DNA from: Clostridiales bacterium
GTDB lineage: Bacteria; Bacillota; Clostridia; Peptostreptococcales; Anaerovoracaceae
Length of the DNA: 62,524 bases
Direction of reading: 5' to 3'
Assembly (NCBI GenBank): GCA_012513435.1
Contig: JAAZCE010000041.1
Location: 1 to 62,524 of the forward strand
The stretch's first letter is position 1. Each line of letters starts with the position of its first letter. Shown one piece after another: positions 43,857 to 53,099 of this stretch. The position numbers and the translations under genes were made by a program. Under the pieces are notes generated by a model, which saw only the letters and a program-made list of their open reading frames with translations, was not told the DNA's origin and searched no databases.

Positions 43857-45317
43857 ATGAAGAGAGAAGAATTTTACATCGACAAGTTCATAAGTGACGG
43901 CAGCAGAGCTGATGCCGGAAGCGTTTCATCTCTTGAAAGGGCGGACTTTGAACAGGTGTGTGAAATCGTCAAGTCGGTGCTGGACAATGAATTCAACATG
44001 TCCGACGATAAGGCAAAGGAGACCATCAACAGAAGAAAGAAAAATGCAATAATCGGTCATGAGGCTGAAGGAGCCTGGTACAAGGATAGAATAAATACCG
44101 TTCTGCGAGATGAAGGGCTGCTTATGTCACCGTTTCCTGTCTGTTACCCAGATATTACGGAGGCGGTCTTTGCGGAACTTTACGGGCTGGCAGGACTTGC
44201 ACCCTGGGCCTACGATATGACGCTGGAGTATGCAGTATCTTCCTCTGCCAAGATAATAGGTGACAGGCTCTATTGTCTTATTGGCGGGGAGTCAAGGCTT
44301 CAGCCTCAGAGGATACCGAAGAAGCGGAGGGAGCAGCTAAAAGCGGCATTTCTCATGAGCTCGCCATCGGAGCGTAAGGAAGAGGGTTTTCACGAGGTTT
44401 ACCTCCACAATGGTATTCGTATAACCATTTATTCAGGGGATAGGACGAAATCCGGTGAAGACATAATGGTCTTCCGAAAATATCTGCTGAAGGACCTGAC
44501 CTTTGAAAAGCTGGCCCGGTACGGGACAATACCGGAAGAGGCAATAGACCTGTTCAAATCCATGATAAAGATAGGATATAATACCATCTTTGCAGGTCAG
44601 GTAAGGTCGGGCAAGACTACCTTCCTTCAGACATGGCAGTCTTACGAGGATCCTTCTCTGGAAGGGCTGGCTATAGCTACGGACCCGGAAACACCTTGGC
44701 ATAGGATAATGCCGGATGCACCTATAATGCAGCTTGTGGCAGACGGCAAAGAGCTAGAAAGCATAACGAAATCCCTTTTGAGAGGCGATAACGATTACGT
44801 TTTGTTGGAGGAAATGAGAGATGCTACGGCGTTTAACATCGCCCTTGATATTACATCTACAGGAACACAGAGGTCTAAGGCTACTATACATGACAATAAC
44901 GCCGTGAACATTCCCTACAAAATGGCTTCAAAAATAAGAGCTAAATATGGAGGAGACTTAAAGGGCATTATTTCTCAGATATTCACCAATTTCAACTATG
45001 TGCTAGAATTTTATCAGGTGCCTGAAAACAAGGCAAGAAAAAAGTTGAGGGGCATCGTTGAATACAGATATGACATAGCAACCGACAGAGTATCGGCTCA
45101 TAGAATATGTGAATACGATGCCGTAGGAGACATATGGAGATGGAAGCGTGATATAGGCAGGGACAAGTTCTATCTGGCAATAGGTCACGAAGGAGAGTTC
45201 AAGCGTATATGGGATATTTTGAATGAGCTTGAAAAACGCAGCCCTATAGAGGATTATAAGGTGGTTTATCCGGCTTACTATCAGAGGGGAGGAAATGGAG
45301 GAAAAGAAAGGATATGA
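43857..45317 (+). CDS. cpaF: CpaF/TadA, Tad pilus secretion ATPase
   Basis: 486 residues. VirB11/CpaF-type ATPase with Walker A GQVRSGKTTF (about 248-257), Walker B DYVLLEEMRD, and a C-terminal region with TSTGTQRSKATIHDNN. The N-terminal domain is longer than in secretion-only relatives. In Tad systems a single CpaF motor does both extension and retraction. It is coupled by overlap (ATGA) to tadB. Confidence 0.92.
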   Translation: MKREEFYIDKFISDGSRADAGSVSSLERADFEQVCEIVKSVLDNEFNMSDDKAKETINRRKKNAIIGHEAEGAWYKDRINTVLRDEGLLMSPFPVCYPDITEAVFAELYGLAGLAPWAYDMTLEYAVSSSAKIIGDRLYCLIGGESRLQPQRIPKKRREQLKAAFLMSSPSERKEEGFHEVYLHNGIRITIYSGDRTKSGEDIMVFRKYLLKDLTFEKLARYGTIPEEAIDLFKSMIKIGYNTIFAGQVRSGKTTFLQTWQSYEDPSLEGLAIATDPETPWHRIMPDAPIMQLVADGKELESITKSLLRGDNDYVLLEEMRDATAFNIALDITSTGTQRSKATIHDNNAVNIPYKMASKIRAKYGGDLKGIISQIFTNFNYVLEFYQVPENKARKKLRGIVEYRYDIATDRVSAHRICEYDAVGDIWRWKRDIGRDKFYLAIGHEGEFKRIWDILNELEKRSPIEDYKVVYPAYYQRGGNGGKERI

Positions 45318-46273
45318 AATTTATAATGGCTGACGGAATTAACGTATTGCTGTACCTGGCCCTGATTATGGGAGCAGTTCTCCTGTTCTTTGAAAGGCTG
45401 ACCGGACTTATATATAAGGCTAAAATAGCCCGCAGGATGAGGGCTGCTCAAGGCAAAGGAGGGGAGGAGACGAAAAGTGTAAGTCCAAGAGGCAAGCTGT
45501 TTGTGCTTCTTAAGGCCACTACGAGAATAAAGAGCGAAAGAGCTTTAAGCCTTTATATTGCCTTAAATATTCTGCTTGGGTTTCTCCTGTTTATACCTGT
45601 ACAGGCAGTATTGGGAGCTCCCATAGCACTTGCAGCCGGAGGGGCAGTTGCTTGTATTCCAACAATCTTACTGAGGACGCGGCTCCAGAATATGAGAATA
45701 AACGTGTCGAGGGAGGGAGAAATACTTGTTACGGAGGTACTCAATTATTACAAGATGCATTACTGCAATATGTATGAGGCTATCGAGCAGGCATCCTACG
45801 GAATCAGAGAAGCTCCTAACTCAAAAAGGGTACTTATGAATCTGTCAAACGGGCTGTCTACCGCAGCTACCGACGAAGAGGTAAAAGAGCTTTTATGGGA
45901 TTTTAACTATTCGATTGGCACCTCCTGGGCGGTAATACTTTCCAATAACATGTATTTTGCCCTCACAGACGGGATAAAGGTTACGGCGGCTCTTTCGGAC
46001 CTTACGGACAGCATTGCCAAGGCCCGCAAGGCATTGGAACAGAACAGACGGGAGAACAACGAGGCCAAGCTAATGCTCAAGTATTTGGTTCCCGCCTCCT
46101 ATCTTCTGACCATAGTGGCGGCTAACAGGTTCTTTGGATTTTCCATAGGCAAATTTATGGAATATCAGTTTATGACCAAGGCAGGCCTGAGCTGGTTCAT
46201 GGGATGCAGTGGAGCATTTTTAGTAAGTATGATAGCCATGGCCTTCCTGTCCCGGGTGAAGATGGACTTGTAA
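45314..46273 (+). CDS. tadB: TadB-like membrane platform protein
   Basis: 319 residues with an N-terminal membrane helix, two central helices (about 78-115), a cytoplasmic GspF-type helical domain, and two C-terminal helices. It corresponds to half of a PilC-like platform, as usual for Tad loci, where TadB and TadC are separate subunits. Called from topology and order between cpaF and tadC. Confidence 0.82.
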   Translation: MKFIMADGINVLLYLALIMGAVLLFFERLTGLIYKAKIARRMRAAQGKGGEETKSVSPRGKLFVLLKATTRIKSERALSLYIALNILLGFLLFIPVQAVLGAPIALAAGGAVACIPTILLRTRLQNMRINVSREGEILVTEVLNYYKMHYCNMYEAIEQASYGIREAPNSKRVLMNLSNGLSTAATDEEVKELLWDFNYSIGTSWAVILSNNMYFALTDGIKVTAALSDLTDSIAKARKALEQNRRENNEAKLMLKYLVPASYLLTIVAANRFFGFSIGKFMEYQFMTKAGLSWFMGCSGAFLVSMIAMAFLSRVKMDL

Positions 46274-46287
46274 GAAAGGAATGTGTT

Positions 46288-47154
46288 ATGAACGCAGAAT
46301 ATGCAGTGTATTATACTTTGGCTCTGCTCATATGCTACGGCATATACCTTGCCTGTTTCGGAGAGCTTAAGGAGAATATCAGGGGGTTTGCATTCAAAGC
46401 CGGGAGAGCTATATCCAAGGGAACGCATTCCTTTGATGTTCTTTTCAGAAGGGCGGGATTGCCTATAAGGCTTATTGATTACAAGCTCATAAGGGCAGGC
46501 GTATGTTTATTAATAATACTGATGGCTGTGATTCTGGGAATAAGGGCAGACAGCACCATGACGTTGACGACAGGCATATTCGCTGCATACTTTCTCTTTA
46601 CCATATCAACCCCTACACAGACCTTTTTTAACACTAGGCTCAAGTCGCCCTTCATGTACCTTATGGGCAAAGCCTTTGTCATGAGAGGAAAGAGGTATGA
46701 CGACGAAATCTTCAACAGTTTCGTAATACTTAAGAACCTCGCCGTAGTTCAGAAGGAAAAGCCTCGATCCGCCGATTATATTCTGGAACTGCTTATGGAG
46801 AATTCGGGAAGACTGAAGAATATTTACACCGAAATGCTGTCTATATACAGGTCGGAAGAACCGGAAAGGGCCTTCGGCTTCTTCGCGGAAAACATAGGTA
46901 CAAAATCAGCGAAATCTCTCGCCATAGTATTGGCTAAGCTGGACAGCATCAATCCTCATGAGCTTTTGGAGCAAATAAGGGTTTCCCAAGACGCTATAAG
47001 CGAGCAGAGGTATACAGAGGCTTCAAAGAGAGCGGAGAGAAACGGCATTATCTCTATAGGCTTTTCTACAGGAACATTTTTTGTAATACTTTTAAATTTT
47101 GTAGTAGTTGTAGTAATTATGGATACCCTTGCTATGCTTGGGTCAATCGTTTAA
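46288..47154 (+). CDS. tadC: TadC-like membrane platform protein
   Basis: 288 residues from ATG 46288 with AAAGGAATG; a longer frame back to 46204 overlaps tadB and has no ribosome site. Membrane helices at the N-terminus (YAVYYTLALLICYGIYLACF), about 75-115, and at the C-terminus (FFVILLNFVVVVVIMDTLAML), around a cytoplasmic helical domain. With TadB it forms the inner-membrane platform. Confidence 0.82.
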   Translation: MNAEYAVYYTLALLICYGIYLACFGELKENIRGFAFKAGRAISKGTHSFDVLFRRAGLPIRLIDYKLIRAGVCLLIILMAVILGIRADSTMTLTTGIFAAYFLFTISTPTQTFFNTRLKSPFMYLMGKAFVMRGKRYDDEIFNSFVILKNLAVVQKEKPRSADYILELLMENSGRLKNIYTEMLSIYRSEEPERAFGFFAENIGTKSAKSLAIVLAKLDSINPHELLEQIRVSQDAISEQRYTEASKRAERNGIISIGFSTGTFFVILLNFVVVVVIMDTLAMLGSIV

Positions 47155-47169
47155 AAAAGGAGAAAGAGG

Positions 47170-47343
47170 ATGAAAGAATTATTAGTAGTGATAGGTTTGA
47201 TTTTATTGGGTGGAATTATTATTACAACGGTTATTCTGGGTGCGGGAGATGGTACCCTGGAAAATGCCGCACTAGAGCTTGGGAGGCAGGGGAATAACGC
47301 TGTCGATGCAGTTACCGAAGATATTTCCAGGCTGAATCAATAG
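47170..47343 (+). CDS. Small membrane protein 1, candidate Flp-like pilin
   Basis: 57 residues, ATG 47170 after AGAAAGAGG. MKELLVVIGLILLGGIIITT forms one membrane helix with Glu in position 3, followed by a polar, helical tail. It sits where Tad loci carry their Flp pilin gene and is the size of a mature Flp, but no leader with a cleavable Gly precedes the helix. It is closely related to the next gene. A pilin without the usual leader is one possibility; a minor assembly factor is another. Confidence 0.65.
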   Translation: MKELLVVIGLILLGGIIITTVILGAGDGTLENAALELGRQGNNAVDAVTEDISRLNQ

Positions 47344-47365
47344 CCTTGGGAGCAGGTGACAGGAG

Positions 47366-47530
47366 ATGAAAGAATTACTGGTGGTCGTAGGTCTTACGGT
47401 TTTGGGTGGCGTTATTTTTATTATGATTATGGGTGATGGAGCAGATGACGGCAGCAGTATAAGAGAACATGCTGCTATGGTAATGGAGCGGCAGGTAGAG
47501 GCCTATGACGATAGCCCTGCCGTTGAATAA
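47366..47530 (+). CDS. Small membrane protein 2, paralogue of the preceding one
   Basis: 54 residues, ATG 47366 with AGGAG overlapping. MKELLVVVGLTVLGGVIFIM repeats the N-terminus of the preceding gene, then GDGADDGSS and a polar helical tail. The pair arose by tandem duplication: the helix is conserved and the tails have diverged. Same functional options as its twin. Confidence 0.65.
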   Translation: MKELLVVVGLTVLGGVIFIMIMGDGADDGSSIREHAAMVMERQVEAYDDSPAVE

Positions 47531-47544
47531 AGGAGAGGCGTCAC

Positions 47545-47940
47545 ATGAAAAATATGATAACTATCATACCCTGCATACTTCTTATCATGGCGTGTCTTGC
47601 ACAGTTTACGTGCAATCAGATAGTCCATTATCAAATGGCATTTGCCCAAAATCAGGTCAATGCATTTGTGGAAATTGCCAAGCAAGAGGGCTGCCTGACA
47701 GATGAGAATGTCTCAGACTTGAGGAGCAAAATAGCCAAAGGCCTTCACATAAACAGTGAGGATGTGGTGGTCGGAGGAACTAAGGTAAGGGTAGAGAGGG
47801 GGGATGCGATATCATATTACGTAAGCTATCCTCTCCACAATACCATAGCCGCCGCAGCACTGTGGGGGATGGACAGTTCATCCTCCACACAGATATTGTC
47901 CGGAGAGACCACATCTGAGCATGTGACATGGCATGATTAG
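47545..47940 (+). CDS. Tad-locus membrane-anchored protein, TadE/pseudopilin-like
   Basis: 131 residues with GGAGAGG before the ATG. One N-terminal membrane helix (MITIIPCILLIMACLAQF), then a helical segment (YQMAFAQNQVNAFVEIAKQEG) and a small beta domain ending YYVSYPLHN. The size and plan fit TadE/TadF-like minor pilins. No classical cleavage site is visible, so the assignment is by context. Confidence 0.6.
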   Translation: MKNMITIIPCILLIMACLAQFTCNQIVHYQMAFAQNQVNAFVEIAKQEGCLTDENVSDLRSKIAKGLHINSEDVVVGGTKVRVERGDAISYYVSYPLHNTIAAAALWGMDSSSSTQILSGETTSEHVTWHD

Positions 47941-47948
47941 GAGGTTGT

Positions 47949-48509
47949 ATGAAGAATATAATAGTTACTCTTGCGCTGCTTTTGGTGCTTATAGTTTACG
48001 AAATTTTCCAAGGAGACTTTAACCAGATGTTCAGATGTCAAGAGAACGTAAAGGACACAGCAGACCTGGCAGCATCGGCGGCTATGCTCTCCGTGGAGCC
48101 GCGATATTACGGTGATGGGTGGATTGTGTACGACTATGACAGGGCAACCAGAGAGATAAGTCAGCTGCTGAAGAAAAACATGGTCGATAGCTTTGATTCC
48201 GGCAGCAATTACAGTATATATACATATTTTTTTGACTACAGCGGAGTAAGTATAGGAGACAGGGCGGTATCGGAAGGAATAATGCACAGCTTTGATGACT
48301 TAGAGGCAAGGGCGGTAAGGTCATTCAAATGGGGAGATAAGGCAAGCCTGTGTACCGATATTAAAGAGAAAACAGGGCAGGATTTTACAATAGATGAACC
48401 ATGCGTAGCCTGTTTTCTCCATAGGGGATATGCGGATATGAGATTATCGGCATTAAAGAAGCTGGGAAAAATAAATAAGCTGTCCGTTTACGAATACAAA
48501 AGGGATTAG
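47949..48509 (+). CDS. Tad-locus membrane-anchored protein, TadE/TadF-like
   Basis: 186 residues. One membrane helix at the N-terminus (IIVTLALLLVLIVYEIF), then NVKDTADLAASAAMLSVEP, which resembles the region after the helix in TadE/TadG-type pseudopilins (D-x-A-A-L-AAA pattern). An EPCVACFLH pair of Cys near residue 155 may form a disulfide. It is followed 13 bases later by the large surface protein, so it may help export or display it. Confidence 0.6.
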   Translation: MKNIIVTLALLLVLIVYEIFQGDFNQMFRCQENVKDTADLAASAAMLSVEPRYYGDGWIVYDYDRATREISQLLKKNMVDSFDSGSNYSIYTYFFDYSGVSIGDRAVSEGIMHSFDDLEARAVRSFKWGDKASLCTDIKEKTGQDFTIDEPCVACFLHRGYADMRLSALKKLGKINKLSVYEYKRD

Positions 48510-48522
48510 AGAGGTGGTAGCT

Positions 48523-50679
48523 ATGAAAAGAAGGTACTTGCTCATAATGCTTTTTACTGCATCGGTCGCTTTTGCCCTCAATACGGCCACAACAGGAGGC
48601 GCCGAGCTTCATCACAAGGAGCTTCCCGCAGGGGAAACTCCCACAAGCCTGAACATTTCCTGGGAAAATGCAACCTATGAGGATAAGACTGTAGAGACAT
48701 ATGAGACAGATGGATACTGCAAACTTGCCAAAAAAACCTATAGAATCCTTTGCATACCGAAGAAGAAGGCCCCTGCTACATATACCGACCCCTTTACCAT
48801 AAGGTTCAGCGAGGCAGGCAAGGTTAACGGAAAGGAAGTGGATGTTCTCTGCAAGATAGATAAAATATATCTGTACCCCGAATGGAGGGGGATTTCATAT
48901 ACGGGAAGTGCAGCCCTTGGAAAGACGTGGATAAACGTGTCCTACTCAAAGAACGGCTACGATAAAGGCCTCTATGCCTTTGGGGATGAAAACGGTCATA
49001 ATAAATTTCACTACGATGTGAAGAAATATTTTGACTGCAGCTTTTCCATAGTTGAGAAGGGGACTTGTCGGCCGGTGCCGTGTAAATATTTCATAGCTGG
49101 ATATGATATAGACTGGTATTACGACAGTGACTACGAAGAATACATGGAGTTTGACCACAGCTCCTTCGAAGACATATATACCTACAAGGGCTGTTTTTTA
49201 AGCTCGTCCAACAGCGGAGAAATGCAGAAATACTATGTGAGGACCTACAACGAGCAAGGCCTTGTGGAAGGTACGGCTTCATGGTATAAGGCAGGCGTAA
49301 TAGGTGTGACCCCGCAGAATGCCACAAAGGCTAAGGCTAGGATAACGGTATGCAATTCCAACATACCCATACTGCTTGGTGCGGTGACGCAGAATCCGCC
49401 TGAAAAAAAGGTGGATAAAGCCATATGTCAGCCAGGAGATACGATTACATATACCATTGTTCAAAAAAACGGAACATACGTCAAAAACACATTCAAGCCC
49501 TATTCACAGCTAGCAATAGAGGATGTTTTGCCGGAGGGGATCACATATCAATCCGCCGTAATGTACAGTGGAGATGAAGACGTAACCCATACAGCCGGAA
49601 TACTGTCCTATGATCAGGAAACTAGAACCCTTTCTTATACATTTTCCGATTCATGGCGAAGCAATATGACCAATTATCGCGGACAGGAGCTGAAGCTGAA
49701 GATAAAGGTAAAGGCTGATGAGACAAAGAAAATGGAACACCTTATTACCAACAGCTGCAAAGGCAGTATTGACGGAATCACATACGGAAGCAACTCGGTG
49801 GAAACCACCATCGTAAGGCCTGAGCTTACAATAGAGAAGACTGCAGAAGGTGGACAGGAGGGATCCAGCACGCAGTTGTTTTATACAGGTGGGCAGGTAA
49901 CATACAAGATAAGGGTGGGTCTTAAAGCAAAAGGTACAGAGGCTAAAAATGTAGTAATATCAGATGAACTTCCTGAGGGAATAGCCCTTAAAGGAGTTCC
50001 GCGGTTATGCGGAGCAGAGGGTCGCATAACCGCAGAGGGCCAGAAGATAACATGTACCATCCCTGTTCTTAAAGAAGAGGACATGGCAGTGCTGTCCATA
50101 TCGGCGGAGGTAGGAAAAACATCTTTAGAAACCTTGAAAAATACATCTACAGCCCTGTGCGAAAACGGTGATACCGTTAGCAGCTATGCTGATATTATTA
50201 TTGGAAAGGCAAGGCCTACCAAGGTGAATTTAGGGGTGATGCACACAGAAAGATGGCAGCGGAATCTTGACCATTATAACAGTGTAGTATCAGAAGAAAA
50301 GAGAAGGAGCCAAAATACCTTTTGGTCAGGAGAATACTTCGTAATAGTATCGCAGATGGCATACGACTCATCAAACATAGACCCGTCAACACTTCCAGAA
50401 TCAGCATATATTTTAGGAGAGTCAGATGACAGTGGCAAGGAATACAGGGTAAATTTTGATAGTAAATACGAAATATGCCCTAGTGAGGACGGTAGGTATA
50501 TTGTAAGGCAGGAGGCTGTCTTATGGGATAAATCCATGTTTCTCAGATGGGGCGGCAATGAGCCAAAGAATTTGATTATATGCTGTCGGTATAGAAATAA
50601 AGATCTGGTACCGGATAAGAGGATAGAAGTCATAATAGACAACAGGAAGGATTATTACATGTTGCACAGAAAAAAATAG
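48523..50679 (+). CDS. Secreted Cys-rich surface protein with DUF11-type domains
   Basis: 718 residues from ATG 48523 with GAGGTGG; a GTG at 48514 is out-competed by spacing. A signal peptide (MKRRYLLIMLFTASVAFAL) is followed by an N-terminal region of unknown fold. Two DUF11-like beta-sandwich repeats follow, each with the hallmark GDTITYTI ... VLPEGITY and GGQVTYKIRV ... ELPEGIAL (about 310-390 and 445-530), then a C-terminal domain. It has no LPxTG motif or membrane tail. It contains roughly twenty Cys, many more than usual for a Clostridia exoprotein. The last gene of the Tad operon; it may be a pilus-associated adhesin. Confidence 0.75.
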   Translation: MKRRYLLIMLFTASVAFALNTATTGGAELHHKELPAGETPTSLNISWENATYEDKTVETYETDGYCKLAKKTYRILCIPKKKAPATYTDPFTIRFSEAGKVNGKEVDVLCKIDKIYLYPEWRGISYTGSAALGKTWINVSYSKNGYDKGLYAFGDENGHNKFHYDVKKYFDCSFSIVEKGTCRPVPCKYFIAGYDIDWYYDSDYEEYMEFDHSSFEDIYTYKGCFLSSSNSGEMQKYYVRTYNEQGLVEGTASWYKAGVIGVTPQNATKAKARITVCNSNIPILLGAVTQNPPEKKVDKAICQPGDTITYTIVQKNGTYVKNTFKPYSQLAIEDVLPEGITYQSAVMYSGDEDVTHTAGILSYDQETRTLSYTFSDSWRSNMTNYRGQELKLKIKVKADETKKMEHLITNSCKGSIDGITYGSNSVETTIVRPELTIEKTAEGGQEGSSTQLFYTGGQVTYKIRVGLKAKGTEAKNVVISDELPEGIALKGVPRLCGAEGRITAEGQKITCTIPVLKEEDMAVLSISAEVGKTSLETLKNTSTALCENGDTVSSYADIIIGKARPTKVNLGVMHTERWQRNLDHYNSVVSEEKRRSQNTFWSGEYFVIVSQMAYDSSNIDPSTLPESAYILGESDDSGKEYRVNFDSKYEICPSEDGRYIVRQEAVLWDKSMFLRWGGNEPKNLIICCRYRNKDLVPDKRIEVIIDNRKDYYMLHRKK

Positions 50680-50702
50680 TTCCATTATTGTTTCTATACG
50701 TG

Positions 50703-50731
50703 TTGACTTTGGTCACCTAAATAGATACAAT
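50703..50731 (+). promoter_or_regulatory. Promoter of nrdJ
   Basis: TTGACT (50703-50708), 17 bases, TACAAT (50726-50731). The -10 lies inside a candidate NrdR box. Confidence 0.75.
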
Positions 50732-50740
50732 ATATTGTGT
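50725..50740 (+). promoter_or_regulatory. Candidate NrdR box 1
   Basis: ATACAATATATTGTGT matches the 16-base NrdR consensus (ACACwATATaTwGwGT form) at all but one base and covers the -10 of nrdJ. NrdR is the ATP/dATP-sensing repressor of ribonucleotide reductase genes. No nrdR gene lies in the window. Confidence 0.65.
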
Positions 50741-50756
50741 TAGTTAAGTTGTGATT

Positions 50757-50772
50757 AACCGATATATGGTAT
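50757..50772 (+). promoter_or_regulatory. Candidate NrdR box 2 (weaker)
   Basis: AACCGATATATGGTAT keeps the central ATATAT and the flanking C/G of the consensus. Its centre is 32 bases from that of box 1, i.e. about three helical turns, the spacing usual for paired NrdR boxes. Confidence 0.45.
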
Positions 50773-50790
50773 AAATAGGAGGCGTAGGAG

Positions 50791-53058
50791 ATGAGTGTAA
50801 GTAAAAATGCAGAGGTTGTTTTGAAGCAGAGGTATTTGAAGAAGGATGAAAACGGCAATTCGATAGAAACCGTTGAAGGCATGTTCCACAGAGTTGCCAA
50901 AGCTATTGCCGCTGCAGATATAATACATGACACTGAAGCCAACGTTGACGAGACAGAAGCTGTATTTTATCATATGATGAGTGAGCTGGAATTCCTTCCT
51001 AACTCGCCTACCCTGATGAATGCAGGCAAGGATCTGGGGCAGCTTTCCGCCTGCTTCGTTTTGCCTGTTGAGGACAGCATGAATTCTATATTTGAGGCTA
51101 TAAGGCAGGCGGCGCTCATTCATAAGAGCGGAGGAGGCACAGGCTTCTCCTTTTCGAGGATCAGGCATGAGGGAAGCACGGTAAACTCCACAGGCGGAGT
51201 TGCCAGCGGGCCTATAAGTTTCATGAAGGTGTTTAACGCTGCAACGGAGGCAATTAAGCAGGGAGGTTCAAGAAGAGGGGCCAATATGGGCATTCTCAGA
51301 ATAGACCATCCTGATATTTTGAAGTTTATAGACTGCAAGGCAGACAGCAAGGAAATAACGAATTTCAATATTTCCGTAGGTTTAACGGAGGATTTTATGC
51401 AGGCGGCTGAAGCATGCGTAGATTATAATCTCATAGATCCTCATACTAAAGAACCGGCAGGCAGCCTTGACGCCAAGCTGGTATTTGACAAGATAGTCGA
51501 TGCGGCATGGAGAAACGGTGAGCCCGGCATCATATTCCTTGACAGGCTCAATAGGGACAATATAGTTCCAGGTCAGGGGGAGATAGAGGCTACTAATCCA
51601 TGCGGCGAGCAGCCTCTGCTTCCTCACGAAAGCTGCAATCTCGGCTCCATTAATTTAACTAAGATGGTTAAGGAAGAGGACGGAAAGGTGGTCTTCGACC
51701 TGGATAAGCTGGAAAAAACCATAGGAAATTCCGTTCATTTCTTGGATAATGTAATAGATGTAAACCAATATCCATTGGAGGAGATAGGCTTCGCTACCAG
51801 ACAGACCAGGAAGATAGGACTTGGAGTAATGGGCTGGGCAGACGTTCTGCTTATGATGGGTATTCCATACAACACAGATGAAGCCGTAATGCTGGGTGAG
51901 AAGGTAATGAGCTTTATTACTGATATAGGTAAGGCGGAATCTCAGAGGCTGGCTCAGGAAAGAGGTGTGTTCCCTCTCTTTAAGGAGAGTATATTGTTTC
52001 AGGAAACACCTCAGAGAAATGGAACAATCACTACAATAGCCCCTACGGGGACCCTTTCTATCATAGGTGGTTGTTCATCAGGGATTGAACCTGTTTTCGC
52101 ATATGTGTTCATCAGAAACATTATGGACGGAACGGAGCTTCTTGAGGTGAATCCCGTACTCAAGGCGGAGCTTGAGAAAAGAGGCCTCTATTCTGAGGAG
52201 CTTATGCGCAGGATAGCCAAGGAAGGTACTGTAAGTCATATGAAAGAGCTTCCTCAGGAGATAAGAAGGGTATTCGTATCGACACATGACATCAGCCCTG
52301 AGTATCATGTAAGAATGCAGGCGGCTTTTCAGAAATCTACGGACAACGCCGTATCGAAGACGGTGAATTTCAGCAACAGCGCCACAAAAGAGGATGTAGC
52401 ACAGGTTTATTCTCTGGCATTTTCCTTGGGCTGTAAGGGTGTAACCATATACAGAGACGGCAGCAGGGACGAGCAGGTCTTGAACATAGGCAAGGTCAAG
52501 AGAAGTGCAGATGGAGATACTACCATAGAAGCGACGGTGGACCAAGGCGTAAGAATAATTCCGAGGCAGAGACCTGATATAGTAACCGGGGTTACAGAGA
52601 AGGTGAAGATAGGCTGCGGGAACCTTTACATAACAGTTAATTACGATGAGCAGGGAATCTGCGAAATCTTTACAAATACGGGGAAGGCCGGAGGATGTCC
52701 GAGCCAGAGTGAAGCCACGGCAAGGCTTGCGTCCATAGCACTCAGAAGTGGTATAGATGTTAAGACAATAGTTGAACAGCTTAGAGGCATAAGGTGTCCG
52801 TCCACTATCAGGCAGCAGGGAATGAAATGCACATCATGTCCTGATGCTATGGCAAGAGTTATCGAACAGGAATACAAGAAACAGGTGGAGTTGGGCAACT
52901 GGATGCCTATGTCGGGAGAACCACAAAGCAGATCAGAGGCTCCCCTGGCTGTGGATGATGTTGTCATAGGAAACTTCTGCCCTGAGTGCGGAAGCCCAAT
53001 CGAACATGAAAGCGGTTGTGTTGTGTGTAGACAGTGCGGCTACAGCAAGTGCGGCTGA
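50791..53058 (+). CDS. nrdJ: Ribonucleotide reductase class II, adenosylcobalamin-dependent
   Basis: 755 residues, ATG preceded by AGGAGG. It reduces ribonucleotides to deoxyribonucleotides using coenzyme B12 as radical source. Motifs in order: LPNSPTLMNAG, QLSACFVLPV, GGSRRGANMG, the active-site loop NPCGEQPLLPHESCNLG (thiyl Cys plus thiol), and APTGTLSIIGGCSSG. The C-terminal tail has a zinc-like pair CPECG...CRQCG and ends in CGYSKCG, the swinging disulfide arm. No nrdAB partner is near. A GCCGGTC hairpin follows without a T run. Confidence 0.95.
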   Translation: MSVSKNAEVVLKQRYLKKDENGNSIETVEGMFHRVAKAIAAADIIHDTEANVDETEAVFYHMMSELEFLPNSPTLMNAGKDLGQLSACFVLPVEDSMNSIFEAIRQAALIHKSGGGTGFSFSRIRHEGSTVNSTGGVASGPISFMKVFNAATEAIKQGGSRRGANMGILRIDHPDILKFIDCKADSKEITNFNISVGLTEDFMQAAEACVDYNLIDPHTKEPAGSLDAKLVFDKIVDAAWRNGEPGIIFLDRLNRDNIVPGQGEIEATNPCGEQPLLPHESCNLGSINLTKMVKEEDGKVVFDLDKLEKTIGNSVHFLDNVIDVNQYPLEEIGFATRQTRKIGLGVMGWADVLLMMGIPYNTDEAVMLGEKVMSFITDIGKAESQRLAQERGVFPLFKESILFQETPQRNGTITTIAPTGTLSIIGGCSSGIEPVFAYVFIRNIMDGTELLEVNPVLKAELEKRGLYSEELMRRIAKEGTVSHMKELPQEIRRVFVSTHDISPEYHVRMQAAFQKSTDNAVSKTVNFSNSATKEDVAQVYSLAFSLGCKGVTIYRDGSRDEQVLNIGKVKRSADGDTTIEATVDQGVRIIPRQRPDIVTGVTEKVKIGCGNLYITVNYDEQGICEIFTNTGKAGGCPSQSEATARLASIALRSGIDVKTIVEQLRGIRCPSTIRQQGMKCTSCPDAMARVIEQEYKKQVELGNWMPMSGEPQSRSEAPLAVDDVVIGNFCPECGSPIEHESGCVVCRQCGYSKCG

Positions 53059-53070
53059 TTAGTAATACTT

Positions 53071-53099
53071 GCCGGTCGACTGATTGATTGTTGACCGGC
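53071..53099. other. Inverted repeat between nrdJ and the third filament locus
   Basis: GCCGGTCGAC / GTTGACCGGC, a 10-bp stem with one G-T pair, in the 40-base gap between converging genes, reaching into the last base of the minus-strand pilT stop. No T run on either side, so it is not a normal intrinsic terminator, but it could protect both transcript ends. Confidence 0.5.

Noticed and set aside
53071-53099. Intrinsic terminator after nrdJ
   Set aside because: The stem is good, but no T run follows on either strand, so it is listed only as an inverted repeat.
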